Shown here: piece by piece, positions 33,983 through 42,566 of the stretch
Layout: every line of letters starts with the position of its first letter
How positions within the stretch are numbered: the stretch's first letter is position 1
Origin: Saprospiraceae bacterium
GTDB taxonomy: Bacteria > Bacteroidota > Bacteroidia > Chitinophagales > Saprospiraceae
Direction: 5' to 3'
Assembly (NCBI GenBank): GCA_013214355.1
Contig: JABSSL010000019.1
Coordinates: 1 to 64,000 of the forward strand
DNA length: 64,000 nucleotides
Notes under the pieces: generated by a model
Told to the model about the DNA's origin: nothing
Database searches by the model: none
The model's input: only the letters and a program-made list of their open reading frames with translations
Position numbers and translations under genes: made by a program

Positions 33983-35470
33983 ATGATCATGAAGAGAACA
34001 ATATTACTAGCTTTCTTCTGCTTGTGCTTTTTTTCCTGTGAAAAGGATATTCTTGAAAAAAAGCCCATCATCGGAGCAACAGAAGAGAATTTCTATAAAA
34101 CGGCGGACGATGCTGTCTCAGCTGTGAACGGAGCATATGCTGCCTTACAGTTCGAACTGACACCGGCCGGTCACTTTCGCTGGTTCTGGGGAGATATATT
34201 TTCAGATGATTCAACCACGGGAGGCTCTGGACCGAATGATCAACCAGACCTGCAAGCCTTAGAGAACTTCCAGGGTTTGACCGATACAGAATATTTGGAA
34301 GCGGAATGGGCAGCAGATTACGAGGGAATCTATCGAGCAAATATCGTACTAGAACGCGTGCCAGCCATTGAGATGGATACGGATCTAAAGAATCGGGTTC
34401 TAGGCGAAGCAAAATTTATCCGCGCTTGGTTCTTTTATAATCTAGTTACGCTATTCGGAGATGTGCCCTTGGTGGATCGCGTTTTAGCTCCTAGTGAATA
34501 CAATATTCCTAGAACTCCAGCCACTGAAGTCTGGGCTTTGATTGAGCAGGACTTGACGGAAGCCATTGCAGATCTTTGGCCCCGTAGCCAATATGGTGTC
34601 GAAGATCTTGGGCGGATAACCAAAGGAGCTGCACAAGGGCTGCTTTTGAAAGCCTATATGTATCAATCCCGCTTTGCTGAGGCGGAGGGTATTGCCAACG
34701 ATATTATAGCTTCTGGAGAATATCAATTGGTAGCTGACTATTCACAGCTATTCACGGAGGCCGGAGAAAACAACGAGGAATCTGTTTTTGAAATTCAGTA
34801 CATGAATGCTTCTGGTGGAAATTGGGGAAGGAATAATGCCAACGAGGGCACCTTCACCAATGTATTCCAACGCGCTCGCGGGCAGTTTGAAGGATTTGGT
34901 TTTAATCTACCAACGCAGGATTTCGTAGATGAATTCTTCAAGGAAGGATTTGAAGATCCAAGATTAAGCGCCACGGTATTTAGGGTAGGAGATTTCATGG
35001 GAGATAGAGGGCAGTTTACGAAAGAGGCTACCGGCTATCCCCATGAATATTATTCTAAGAAAAACTTCAATAACAAGAGTGAAGAAGCGCCATTTGGAGA
35101 CCCGAATCCAAATGGAGGCACCAATGACCGGGTTATTCGCTATGCTGATGTATTGCTAATGCATGCTGAAGCTGCATTCCATAATGGCAAGGAAGCGGAG
35201 GCAAGAAGCTCATTGAATCTAGTGAGAAAGCGGGTAAATCTAGATGCGATAACACGTTCTGGACAGCCACTTCTTGAATCTATCTATCATGAACGAAGAG
35301 TAGAACTGGGGCTCGAAGGACATCGATATTTTGATTTAATTCGGACCGGGCGTGCGCCCGCGGTATTGGGCCCCTTAGGCTTTAAAGAGGGAGTGAATGA
35401 AGTGCTGCCAATTCCGGAATCCCAAATCTTAGCCACCAATGGTGCCATCACCCAGAACCCGGGTTATTAG
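33983..35470 (+). CDS. SusD/RagB family nutrient-binding lipoprotein
   Basis: A 495-residue outer-membrane lipoprotein. The lipobox FFSC gives Cys19 as the lipidated residue (ATG at 33983; an ATG at 33989 is equally possible). NFYKTADDAVSAVNGAYAAL and EAKFIRAWFFYNLVTLFGDVPL are the SusD TPR signatures. The C-terminal region has RYADVLLMHAEAAFHNGK and RRVELGLEGHRYFDLIRTG. The gene begins 3 bases after the SusC stop, the standard pair. It binds glycan at the mouth of the SusC barrel. Confidence 0.97.
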   Translation: MIMKRTILLAFFCLCFFSCEKDILEKKPIIGATEENFYKTADDAVSAVNGAYAALQFELTPAGHFRWFWGDIFSDDSTTGGSGPNDQPDLQALENFQGLTDTEYLEAEWAADYEGIYRANIVLERVPAIEMDTDLKNRVLGEAKFIRAWFFYNLVTLFGDVPLVDRVLAPSEYNIPRTPATEVWALIEQDLTEAIADLWPRSQYGVEDLGRITKGAAQGLLLKAYMYQSRFAEAEGIANDIIASGEYQLVADYSQLFTEAGENNEESVFEIQYMNASGGNWGRNNANEGTFTNVFQRARGQFEGFGFNLPTQDFVDEFFKEGFEDPRLSATVFRVGDFMGDRGQFTKEATGYPHEYYSKKNFNNKSEEAPFGDPNPNGGTNDRVIRYADVLLMHAEAAFHNGKEAEARSSLNLVRKRVNLDAITRSGQPLLESIYHERRVELGLEGHRYFDLIRTGRAPAVLGPLGFKEGVNEVLPIPESQILATNGAITQNPGY

Positions 35471-35493
35471 TGTAAAGAGCTAAAATAAGATCA

Positions 35494-36318
35494 ATGAAAA
35501 AACAATATACCTGGAGTCTCTTACTATTGGCTGCCCTCTTGGTAGGCTGCGAGGCTTTCGTTGAAAAAGATGTGTCCATCCCGGGCTTACCTGAAGCTCC
35601 CACCTTTGAACTCACCCCGACTGCTGATAACCCCAATCGGATTATCATTAAAGATATGTCGCAGGGTTTTTTCTCCAGGGTTTGGGACGCACCGGGTGGA
35701 ACACCTGCATCTTCTACGCTTACTGTCGATACCATCCTGTTCACCAAAGCAGGCACTTATACCATCACCTTACACGCTGCAAAAGAAGGTGGCGGAGGAA
35801 CTGCCAGTGCTAGCCAGCAAATTGTGATTGCTGAGGACGCAGCGGTTTCCTGTACTGATGATATCACACTCTTAGCTGGCGGCTGTGAAATTGGGGAACA
35901 GAAATGTTGGACGTTCTCTTCCGTGGCTGGAGCTATCACCGTTGGACCTACGCCGGGATCGGGAGAATGGTTCACTTCTCCACAGGACGGATTGGATTTT
36001 GAACAGTATAATGACGATTTCTGCTTCTCGTTTGATGGTGCCAAGTTTGTGTATAAGAACCAAGGTAAAACGGTAGATCCTTGGAACGGATATGTTCCTG
36101 TGGACTATATTCCACCAGATGATTACACTTGGCTATTGGTTCCTGGCGCAGGAGAGAATGGGGAGATTAGGATCCAGTTGCCGGAAGGCGCATTCATGGG
36201 GGTATGGGATTCTGGTCCGGCCTATGATATCGTCAGTCTATCCGAGGAAACCTTGGTTGTACGAAGTAAGATTGTCGGAGTGGATGGCTGGTTTGAGTTG
36301 ACATTTGTGGCCAATTAA
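35494..36318 (+). CDS. PKD-like lipoprotein of the glucan locus (SusE-position)
   Basis: A 274-residue lipoprotein with lipobox LVGC (Cys19). Residues ~35-115 look like a PKD/Ig-like fold (SQGFFSRVWDAPGGTP ... FTKAGTYTITLHA). The C-terminal half is Trp/Gly-rich and has four cysteines; its SSVAGAITVGPTPGSGEWF pattern recurs in lipoproteins of this position. It lies 23 bases after susD, where SusE/SusF-like surface glycan-binding proteins are usually found, so a binding role is likely. No catalytic motif is visible. Confidence 0.8.
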   Translation: MKKQYTWSLLLLAALLVGCEAFVEKDVSIPGLPEAPTFELTPTADNPNRIIIKDMSQGFFSRVWDAPGGTPASSTLTVDTILFTKAGTYTITLHAAKEGGGGTASASQQIVIAEDAAVSCTDDITLLAGGCEIGEQKCWTFSSVAGAITVGPTPGSGEWFTSPQDGLDFEQYNDDFCFSFDGAKFVYKNQGKTVDPWNGYVPVDYIPPDDYTWLLVPGAGENGEIRIQLPEGAFMGVWDSGPAYDIVSLSEETLVVRSKIVGVDGWFELTFVAN

Positions 36319-36325
36319 GTAAGGA

Positions 36326-37180
36326 ATGATGAAGAGATTTATATATGGCATCGCGGGTTTATTGTTCCTTGGGACGGTGGCCTGTGAGAACAACCAAAAA
36401 ACAGTTCCATCCGAATGGGAGTTGGTTTGGTCTGATGAGTTTGAGATTGATGGCTTACCTGATCCAGGGCGTTGGAGCTATGATGTCGGAACCGCCTGTG
36501 AAAAGCCAGCTGGCTGTGGATGGGGTAATAATGAACTTCAGTATTACACGGAAGATCGACTTGAAAATGCCCGAGTCGAAGATGGACATTTAATCATCGA
36601 GGCTCGCAAAGAACCCTATAAGGAAGATCGCGAATACACCTCCGCTAGATTGGTGTCTAAACTAAAAGGAGATTGGAAATATGGCAAGATTGAACTGAGA
36701 GCCATGTTGCCACAAGGCTTTGGGACTTGGGCTGCTTTTTGGATGCTACCCACGAAGTCTACCTATGGAGGTTGGCCTTCCAGTGGAGAAATTGATATCC
36801 TGGAGTATGTAGGTTATGCTCAAGATACGGTATATGGAACCATCCACACCGATGCTTACAATGGGATGATTGGAACGCAGAGAGGTGGGGAAATCCATAA
36901 ACCAGGTCTGGAATCCAATTTTCACACCTATTCCATAGAATGGGATAAGGAGGCCATCAGCTGGTTTCTGGATGGAGAACAGTATTTCCATTTTGAAGAT
37001 GAAGGAAAGGGCCCAAAAGCTTGGCCTTTTGATCATGCCTTCCATTTAATTCTGAATTTGGCCGTGGGCGGTCATTGGGGAGGCTCTAAAGGGATAGCCC
37101 CAGATATTTGGCCGCAGCAATACGTAATTGATTATGTGCGGGTGTTTCAACAAACACCCTTGCAAAAACCCTCGCTATGA
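36326..37180 (+). CDS. GH16 beta-glucanase lipoprotein (laminarinase-type)
   Basis: A 284-residue lipoprotein (lipobox GTVAC, Cys20) with a GH16 jelly-roll over ~30-280. The catalytic motif GEIDILEYVG gives nucleophile Glu155, Asp157 and acid/base Glu160. WGNNELQYYTEDRLENA, FWMLP and NLAVGGHWGG are typical of the GH16 subfamily acting on beta-1,3-glucan (laminarinase). The protein would cut laminarin-like glucan at the cell surface. Its stop overlaps the start of the next GH16 gene by 4 bases (ATGA), so the two are coupled. Confidence 0.93.
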   Translation: MMKRFIYGIAGLLFLGTVACENNQKTVPSEWELVWSDEFEIDGLPDPGRWSYDVGTACEKPAGCGWGNNELQYYTEDRLENARVEDGHLIIEARKEPYKEDREYTSARLVSKLKGDWKYGKIELRAMLPQGFGTWAAFWMLPTKSTYGGWPSSGEIDILEYVGYAQDTVYGTIHTDAYNGMIGTQRGGEIHKPGLESNFHTYSIEWDKEAISWFLDGEQYFHFEDEGKGPKAWPFDHAFHLILNLAVGGHWGGSKGIAPDIWPQQYVIDYVRVFQQTPLQKPSL

Positions 37181-38364
37181 AAAAGTATTTAGTACTACTA
37201 TTCCTCATAAGTTTTATGGCATGCGATTTAAATAATGAGCTGCCAGAGGATAACATTCTACAGGCTCCGAAAATCTCGGTTACCGGAGGAACTATTGTAG
37301 AAGGAGACGAAAATGTTTTCTTCAATTTCCAGGTTGAATTGTCCTGGGCTTACAACCAAATCGTGAGTGTGGACTATCAGACCGTCGCTGAAACTGCACA
37401 GGAAGGCTTAGATTATTTGGCTGCGACTGGGACCTTAGTGTTTGCGGCCGGGGAGACCGTAAAAGATATTCCCGTTGAGATTGTTGGGGAGAATATTCTG
37501 GAGGTGGAGGAGAGCTTTAAAATCGAACTCAGCAATCCAGTAAATGGAGGACTCCTGGTATTTGCCGCTCAGGGATTTATTCAAAATGATGATGATGCCA
37601 GTGATTTGGTAATCCCTACTAGTGGTTATTCAACCCCAACCTCATATGACGGGATGAGCCTGGTATGGAGTGACGAGTTTAACGGAGATGCGCTGAATAT
37701 GGATGATTGGAGCTTTGAAATGGGGAGAGGCAATAACGGCTGGGGCAACAACGAGCTGCAATACTATCGAGAAGAAAATACGACCGTCGAGGATGGCTTT
37801 CTGGTGATCGAAGCTAAGGAGGAGAACTACAATGGAGCTGATTATACCTCGTCTCGCTTAATCACGCAAGGAAAGCAAAGTTTTCGTTTTGGGCGAATAG
37901 ACATTCGGGCGGTGCTGCCGGAAGGGCAGGGGCTATGGCCGGCACTTTGGATGTTGGGGACAAAATTCAATGCAGTAGGTTGGCCAGCTTGTGGAGAGAT
38001 AGACATCATGGAGCTGGTAGGAAATCAACCTGATCGAGTACATGGTACGGTACACTATGGCACCAATGCAAGTACTCGCCAACAAGATGGAGCCTCGAGG
38101 GCCCTATCCAGTGGAGCAAAATTCTCGGAGGAGTTCCATGTGTTCTCATTGGTTTGGGAAAATGACAAGATCCAATGGCTGTTGAACGACGTGGTCTATC
38201 ATGAGTTTACTCGAGCAGAAGTGGGAGGTTTTCCTTATCCCTTCAATGATAACTTTTTCGCCATCTTCAATGTGGCAGTCGGTGGGGATTGGCCGGGTAG
38301 TCCCAATTCGTCTACCGTTTTCCCACAACGTATGATCGTAGATTACATCCGTTACTTTCGATAA
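37177..38364 (+). CDS. GH16 beta-glucanase lipoprotein with N-terminal Calx-beta domain
   Basis: A 395-residue lipoprotein (lipobox FMAC, Cys16). A Calx-beta-type domain (~30-145; VEGDENVFFNFQVEL ... AETAQEGLDYLAATGTLVFAAGETVKDI) is followed by a GH16 domain (~155-395) with catalytic GEIDIMELVG: Glu274, Asp276, Glu279. NNELQYYREEN and FNVAVGGDWPG match the upstream enzyme, so the pair arose by duplication or are complementary endo-beta-1,3-glucanases. The extra domain may act as a spacer or calcium-binding arm that holds the enzyme further from the membrane. It is the last gene of the operon; a terminator follows. Confidence 0.93.
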   Translation: MKKYLVLLFLISFMACDLNNELPEDNILQAPKISVTGGTIVEGDENVFFNFQVELSWAYNQIVSVDYQTVAETAQEGLDYLAATGTLVFAAGETVKDIPVEIVGENILEVEESFKIELSNPVNGGLLVFAAQGFIQNDDDASDLVIPTSGYSTPTSYDGMSLVWSDEFNGDALNMDDWSFEMGRGNNGWGNNELQYYREENTTVEDGFLVIEAKEENYNGADYTSSRLITQGKQSFRFGRIDIRAVLPEGQGLWPALWMLGTKFNAVGWPACGEIDIMELVGNQPDRVHGTVHYGTNASTRQQDGASRALSSGAKFSEEFHVFSLVWENDKIQWLLNDVVYHEFTRAEVGGFPYPFNDNFFAIFNVAVGGDWPGSPNSSTVFPQRMIVDYIRYFR

Positions 38365-38735
38365 AACTAGAATGAAAAACGACAGACGCAAAGACTGGTA
38401 AACACAAAAGGAGCTCATCCTCCACTGGGGGATGAGTATTTTAACCCAAACAAGATTGATTTATATTTTGTAGGATGATTTTTTGAATGATTTTCGGGGA
38501 GCGTAGCTGGTTAGATGCCAGTTGCTCCCTGATCATTTTCCTCGCCGTGACACAAGCTTTGTTTTAACGCTACAAGAGTTTAGGAAAACTTTAAGAATCC
38601 AATGGAGGAAAGTAGATACTAGCATAAGTCCTTTATCAGTTTTAAGAGGACTTTAAAACTATCAAGCCAACGATTGTTGGTGAGGAGTTGTTCCTTAGGA
38701 AGCTAGAACATATTCATTACTAATACTTACTCCAT
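38365..38735. other. Intergenic region with terminator and structured element
   Basis: A 371-base gap. It holds the locus terminator (38414-38436) and a second, more complex dyad at 38486-38537 with three stacked stems: AATGAT/ATCATT, GGGAGC/GCTCCC and CTGG/CCAG. The rest, up to the SYLF gene, shows no frame or clear promoter. Confidence 0.5.
38414..38436 (+). terminator. Terminator of the glucan-utilisation operon
   Basis: CTCATCCTCC pairs with GGGGGATGAG (10 bp with one G-T pair) around loop ACT, followed by TATTTT. It lies about 50 bases after the second GH16 stop. Confidence 0.8.
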
Positions 38736-39278
38736 ATGAAAAATCACTTGATGACCCTGGCTTTGATCCTGGCATTTTTGCCTGTGCAGCTAGTGGCCCA
38801 GTACAATCCGGTAGCCTTAGAGAAGGCTGAAGAAACAATGGATGCTTTTAAAGACAAGGATCCAAAATTTGAGGTTTATTTCGATGATGCTTATGGCTAT
38901 GCCGTTTTCCCTTCCGTTGGAAAAGGTGCCTTCGTATTAGGCGGTGCTCATGGTGCGGGAACTGCTTTTGAACAAGGGAAACCCGTGGGCAAAGCCAAGA
39001 TTACACAACTAACGATAGGGTTTCAAGCCGGTGGCCAAGCCTATCGACAAATTATATTTTTTGAATCCGAATCGGATATGCAGCGCTTCAAAAACAATAA
39101 GATAGAATTTGCTGCGCAAGCCTCAGCGGTAGCAGTTACTGAAGGGGCCTCTACAAATCTAGCTTATAATGATGGCGTTGCTGTCTTTACCATGACCAAA
39201 GGTGGTCTAATGTATGAAGCCTCACTAGGAGGGCAACAGCTAACTTATAAACCTTACAAAAGAAAACCTCGCCGTTAG
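38736..39278 (+). CDS. SYLF (YSC84) domain secreted protein
   Basis: A 180-residue protein with a signal peptide (1-21, ending LVAQ) and a SYLF/Ysc84 domain filling the rest: AYGYAVFPSVGKGAFVLGGAHG, then a hydrophobic glycine-rich barrel core and AYNDGVAVFTMTKGGLMYEASLGGQ. In eukaryotes the domain binds phosphoinositides; in bacteria the role is unknown but envelope lipid binding is suggested. It is alone in its transcription unit, with the stop codon inside the loop of its own terminator. Confidence 0.88.
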   Translation: MKNHLMTLALILAFLPVQLVAQYNPVALEKAEETMDAFKDKDPKFEVYFDDAYGYAVFPSVGKGAFVLGGAHGAGTAFEQGKPVGKAKITQLTIGFQAGGQAYRQIIFFESESDMQRFKNNKIEFAAQASAVAVTEGASTNLAYNDGVAVFTMTKGGLMYEASLGGQQLTYKPYKRKPRR

Positions 39279-39288
39279 GCGGGGTTTT
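39263..39288 (+). terminator. Terminator of the SYLF gene
   Basis: AAAACCTCGCC pairs with GGCGGGGTTTT around loop GTTA, with one G-T pair. The SYLF stop codon TAG is at the loop and right-arm junction, so the hairpin forms only as the ribosome finishes. Confidence 0.8.
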
Positions 39289-39523
39289 CCCTATTCCTTC
39301 CCTACCTCTTCCAACACATACTTTAAGTCAGTCATAAAGTACTAAGTCCGGTTTTCTGTTCCCCATCATCATAATGTACTTCTATGCCTTGTTTTTTTAC
39401 TCAGTCAATATTTTCTTTTAAATACTTTAACCGAAAACATTACTAATCGGAATTCTACCGTCCTAATATCGTAAGCAGGCATCAGAGAGGATATTACATT
39501 TCTTAATTCCAACGTACCTAATC

Positions 39524-40195
39524 ATGAAGAAATGGTTTTTCCTATTGCTCGTTATCGGGATTGCATTCTGTGGTCGTAGGGTAGGAGAGAAGGGAAGTGA
39601 TTCTATGGCTCCTACTGGTCAAAAGAATGAATGTTTGCAAAATGAAAAATCACTAGAGAAAGTCTTGAATGCCTACGCCGCTTCCATCGAAGCGGAACCA
39701 GATCGATGGATGTACAGCAATACCGCCTCAGATTTTAAGGATTGCTCGGGCATGTTTATTCGACTTTGTGAGCATTTAGCTGCGCAATTCTGCAAAGCTT
39801 ACCGATTCCCGGACAGAAAATACCATAGTACTAGAGATTTGGCTTATTGGTATGCCAAAGAAGGAAATCTTAGACTGGTAAGAGATCCTGAATCCAGTCA
39901 AGATTTAATACAAGTAGGCCAAGTTATGTTCTATGGTAAGTCTAAAAAGAAGATTCCCAAGAAATTTAAGTTGGAAGACCTGACAGCACCGTACCCAAAC
40001 AGCCTTTTGGCGCACATGGGGATCGTAGTAGCGGTGAATAGGGATGAGTATGGAAAAGTAAAATCCTATACTTTATATCACGGCCGGAGCAGTGGGAAAC
40101 CTGCGTCTCGATCCATTATTCGAAGTAGTCAAAACCCGGATTTTGGAAACTGGGGCCAACCTTGGCTAGCCACTGCCTCCATCTTGGTCAAATAA
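39524..40195 (+). CDS. NlpC/P60-like lipoprotein, putative cysteine peptidase
   Basis: A 223-residue lipoprotein (IAFC lipobox, Cys16). The order of motifs suggests a papain-like NlpC/P60 or related amidase fold: DFKDCSGMF with Cys74 as nucleophile, LLAHMGIVV with His164, and TLYHGRSSG with His186 as the third polar residue. That fits a peptidase that trims cell-wall peptides, but overall similarity is weak and the spacing between Cys and His is filled with a basic loop (KSKKKIPKKF). No neighbour helps; it is apparently monocistronic, 143 bases before the DUF6090 gene. Confidence 0.6.
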   Translation: MKKWFFLLLVIGIAFCGRRVGEKGSDSMAPTGQKNECLQNEKSLEKVLNAYAASIEAEPDRWMYSNTASDFKDCSGMFIRLCEHLAAQFCKAYRFPDRKYHSTRDLAYWYAKEGNLRLVRDPESSQDLIQVGQVMFYGKSKKKIPKKFKLEDLTAPYPNSLLAHMGIVVAVNRDEYGKVKSYTLYHGRSSGKPASRSIIRSSQNPDFGNWGQPWLATASILVK

Positions 40196-40338
40196 TAAAC
40201 AGTCAGGATCATTAAGATGACTTTTGCCCTTCTTGTCACTGCAAGATAGGATTTAGCAGAAAAGATTAGTTCTTGTGCCAAGAGAAGCGGAGATTAGAGC
40301 AGATAACCCACCTAATCCAACCAGAACAGTAATCTTAT

Positions 40339-41103
40339 ATGCTGCGACTTTTAAGATCAAAACGCCGAAAATTTTTTCAGGATGGACGAGTCCGAAAATA
40401 CTTTATTTATGTCTTGGGAGAAGTAATTCTAATTGTGCTGGGTATTGTAGTAGGGGTACGATTAAGCAATTGGAACGAACAGGGCAAGCAAAGGGAAGAG
40501 GAGGTCAAGCTATTGCTGGAAATTCGAGAAGATCTAAAAGATACTAGTGATGAACTGCTGGGCGATTTGTCCTCACATCAAAGGGCCCTGCAAAGCGGTA
40601 TGATTCTTAATCGAGCGCTTCATCAGCATGCCGAATTTCATGATTCCTTATACTACCACTTTGAACGATGCTTGAACGATCGCCAATTGTATCCAAGAAC
40701 AGGTGGTTACGAGACTTTACAATCCTACGGCGTAGATATTATTTCGAACGATCATTTGAGAAAAGAAATCATGGATATCTATCAGGGCAGTTTGAAAAGA
40801 GTGGAGGAATTTGGTCAAGCCAATCCCAAATATGATATAGCTAATCTCCTCAAAATACATCAAAATGAACACTTCCGAATTACAGATAAGATAGACAAGG
40901 AAGAGGATATTCCTGGTGTAGACCTTCCTGTTCTATTTTATGATTTGGAATTGATTTCTTTTGAAACGCTGAAGGCTGACCAGGGCTTTCTAATGGATCT
41001 ACAAAGATCCTTTCATATTCGTCGACAAAAGATTGGTCGGCATACAGCAACCCTAGATGGTATCCATCGGCTAATTGATGAAATTGATGGAGAACTAGAA
41101 TAG
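40339..41103 (+). CDS. DUF6090 family membrane protein
   Basis: A 254-residue protein with the DUF6090 pattern. A basic amphipathic N-terminus (LLRSKRRKFFQDGRVRKYF) precedes one membrane helix (~20-40; IYVLGEVILIVLGIVVGVRL) and the conserved SNWNEQ. The rest is charged and helical. The family is common in this phylum, often in several copies, and has no known function. The positive-inside rule places the C-terminal part outside the cytoplasm. It is convergent with the next gene, 9 bases away. Confidence 0.85.
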   Translation: MLRLLRSKRRKFFQDGRVRKYFIYVLGEVILIVLGIVVGVRLSNWNEQGKQREEEVKLLLEIREDLKDTSDELLGDLSSHQRALQSGMILNRALHQHAEFHDSLYYHFERCLNDRQLYPRTGGYETLQSYGVDIISNDHLRKEIMDIYQGSLKRVEEFGQANPKYDIANLLKIHQNEHFRITDKIDKEEDIPGVDLPVLFYDLELISFETLKADQGFLMDLQRSFHIRRQKIGRHTATLDGIHRLIDEIDGELE

Positions 41104-41112
41104 AGGCGCAAG

Positions 41113-41601
41113 CTAGAAATCACAGTCTTTCGGGAGGGGCTCTTGCTTGTCGAGATCTTTGGCAAAATCGGCTGCTAGTTCAGCCGTTTCAAAACCAGCT
41201 TCCGGACTTCCCTTCATTACTTTTGTACCATATCCCTTGTTATTCATATGCGCTCGCACATACACCTCTTGTTCGGCTTCAATAGCCACAGCACCACCTG
41301 ATCGGGTAAAAGGTTGTTCACTCACATGGCTATGTAACAAGACTCTTCTGTAGATAAGATCTCCATCTAGACTAACGACCTCCCACCAGTCGGCATATTG
41401 ATCACAACCTGTATCCGGACTTTGTACCGTAACTAGAAAAGTGTAGGTTTGTGCATTGCCTTGGGCTTCTACTTTGACGACAGCAGCGCCTTCGGCAGTA
41501 CCTACCTCTTCTTCCTGTTCCGATTCCCCTTCTTGGATTTGATTCTTCTGAGCGCAGCTCCAAAAGAAAGCTATTGAAAGTAAAATTAGTAGGTGACGCA
41601 T
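41113..41601 (-). CDS. Hypothetical lipoprotein
   Basis: A 162-residue lipoprotein. The ATG at 41601 gives MRHLLILLSIAFFWSC with Cys16 as the lipidation site; a longer frame to 41757 places 52 unrelated residues in front and is rejected. An acidic Glu-rich linker (~20-35) follows. The remaining ~115 residues are mostly beta-strand, with TGCDQYADWWEVVSLDGDLIYRRVLLHSHV in the middle and many aromatic residues, and I recognise no named family. Expected location is the outer membrane inner face or cell surface. Function unknown. Confidence 0.75.
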   Translation of the reverse strand: MRHLLILLSIAFFWSCAQKNQIQEGESEQEEEVGTAEGAAVVKVEAQGNAQTYTFLVTVQSPDTGCDQYADWWEVVSLDGDLIYRRVLLHSHVSEQPFTRSGGAVAIEAEQEVYVRAHMNNKGYGTKVMKGSPEAGFETAELAADFAKDLDKQEPLPKDCDF

Positions 41602-41811
41602 GATGAAAGAGCTTAATGAGCTGTAAAGATAAAAATTGTATATGCAGTTTACTGGACAAAAGAGCTGCAATACTAATTGATTGATTTCGTGCAAGATAGA
41701 ATACTGTCCCCCCTTTGTCCCCCTACTGAATTTGAGACTAATCGATTTATCTAGCATATTCGTATGGCATAATTCTCTCTACCAAAATAAAACCTCAAAA
41801 TCTCAGTAATC

Positions 41812-42534
41812 ATGAAACACTTAACAACCTTTCTTTTCCTCTGCCTCAGTGTGCAACTATTGGCACAGCTTCCTGATGATGAATATTTCTTTGGGTTTAA
41901 AGCAGGAGGTACTTATTCTAAGATCAACGAAATCAAGACCACCCTTATTCGACCTGTCCATCCCGAAGCCACTTACAATACATCTGTTGTGCCTCGTTAT
42001 GGTGCCACCGCTGGCATGTTATTTTACTATAAATTTCGGGGCGGCTCCTTTTTAGCCATCCAACCGGAAATTCTCTATTCCATGGAAGGAGGAGATTTTA
42101 AGTACGATGATGTGAACGGGTTGGAATATCAGATTCAGTTTCGATATGAATACCTCAATATCACCCCACAGTTCAAAATCTATCCGTTGGCAGAATATGG
42201 CGATGGAATCAGTGGGTTCCATATTGGTATTGCTCCACAGATTGGAGTGGCAGTAGCTAGTACGAATATCTTCTACACCTCCAACACAGAAGTGATTGGA
42301 CAGGATCTTCAAATACAGCAAAACTTAAGAGAGGTGCTAAAAGGCAAGAATAATGTCTCTTTAGGCCTCAGTGTTGGCATTGAAATTGGGCGATTATTCT
42401 TGGAAGGTCGCTGGAATCTAGGCCTAACAGACGTAGTTGAGACACAAGCAAATGGATACTACTTCATAGAAAACAAGAATAGGAGCCAATCCTATATGTT
42501 CACAGTGGCTTATGCCATTCCATTTGATCAATAG
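41812..42534 (+). CDS. Outer membrane beta-barrel protein (PorT-like)
   Basis: A 240-residue protein with a signal peptide (1-19, ending LLAQ) and an eight-strand-type barrel pattern: FFGFKAGGTYSKI, TAGMLFYYKFRGGSFLAIQPEILYSMEGGDF, and SYMFTVAYAIPF at the C-terminus. It matches the PorT/OMP_b-brl_2 group of small barrels. The role is not known; PorT itself is needed for T9SS, but this phylum has many paralogues. It is followed after 32 bases by a T9SS cargo gene on the same strand. Confidence 0.82.
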   Translation: MKHLTTFLFLCLSVQLLAQLPDDEYFFGFKAGGTYSKINEIKTTLIRPVHPEATYNTSVVPRYGATAGMLFYYKFRGGSFLAIQPEILYSMEGGDFKYDDVNGLEYQIQFRYEYLNITPQFKIYPLAEYGDGISGFHIGIAPQIGVAVASTNIFYTSNTEVIGQDLQIQQNLREVLKGKNNVSLGLSVGIEIGRLFLEGRWNLGLTDVVETQANGYYFIENKNRSQSYMFTVAYAIPFDQ

Positions 42535-42566
42535 CTTCCATCCTCTTAAAGCAAAAAGTCTAAACT

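Noticed and set aside
41602..41757. A 52-residue N-terminal extension of the hypothetical lipoprotein
   Set aside because: It would bury the signal peptide and lipobox that start at 41601.
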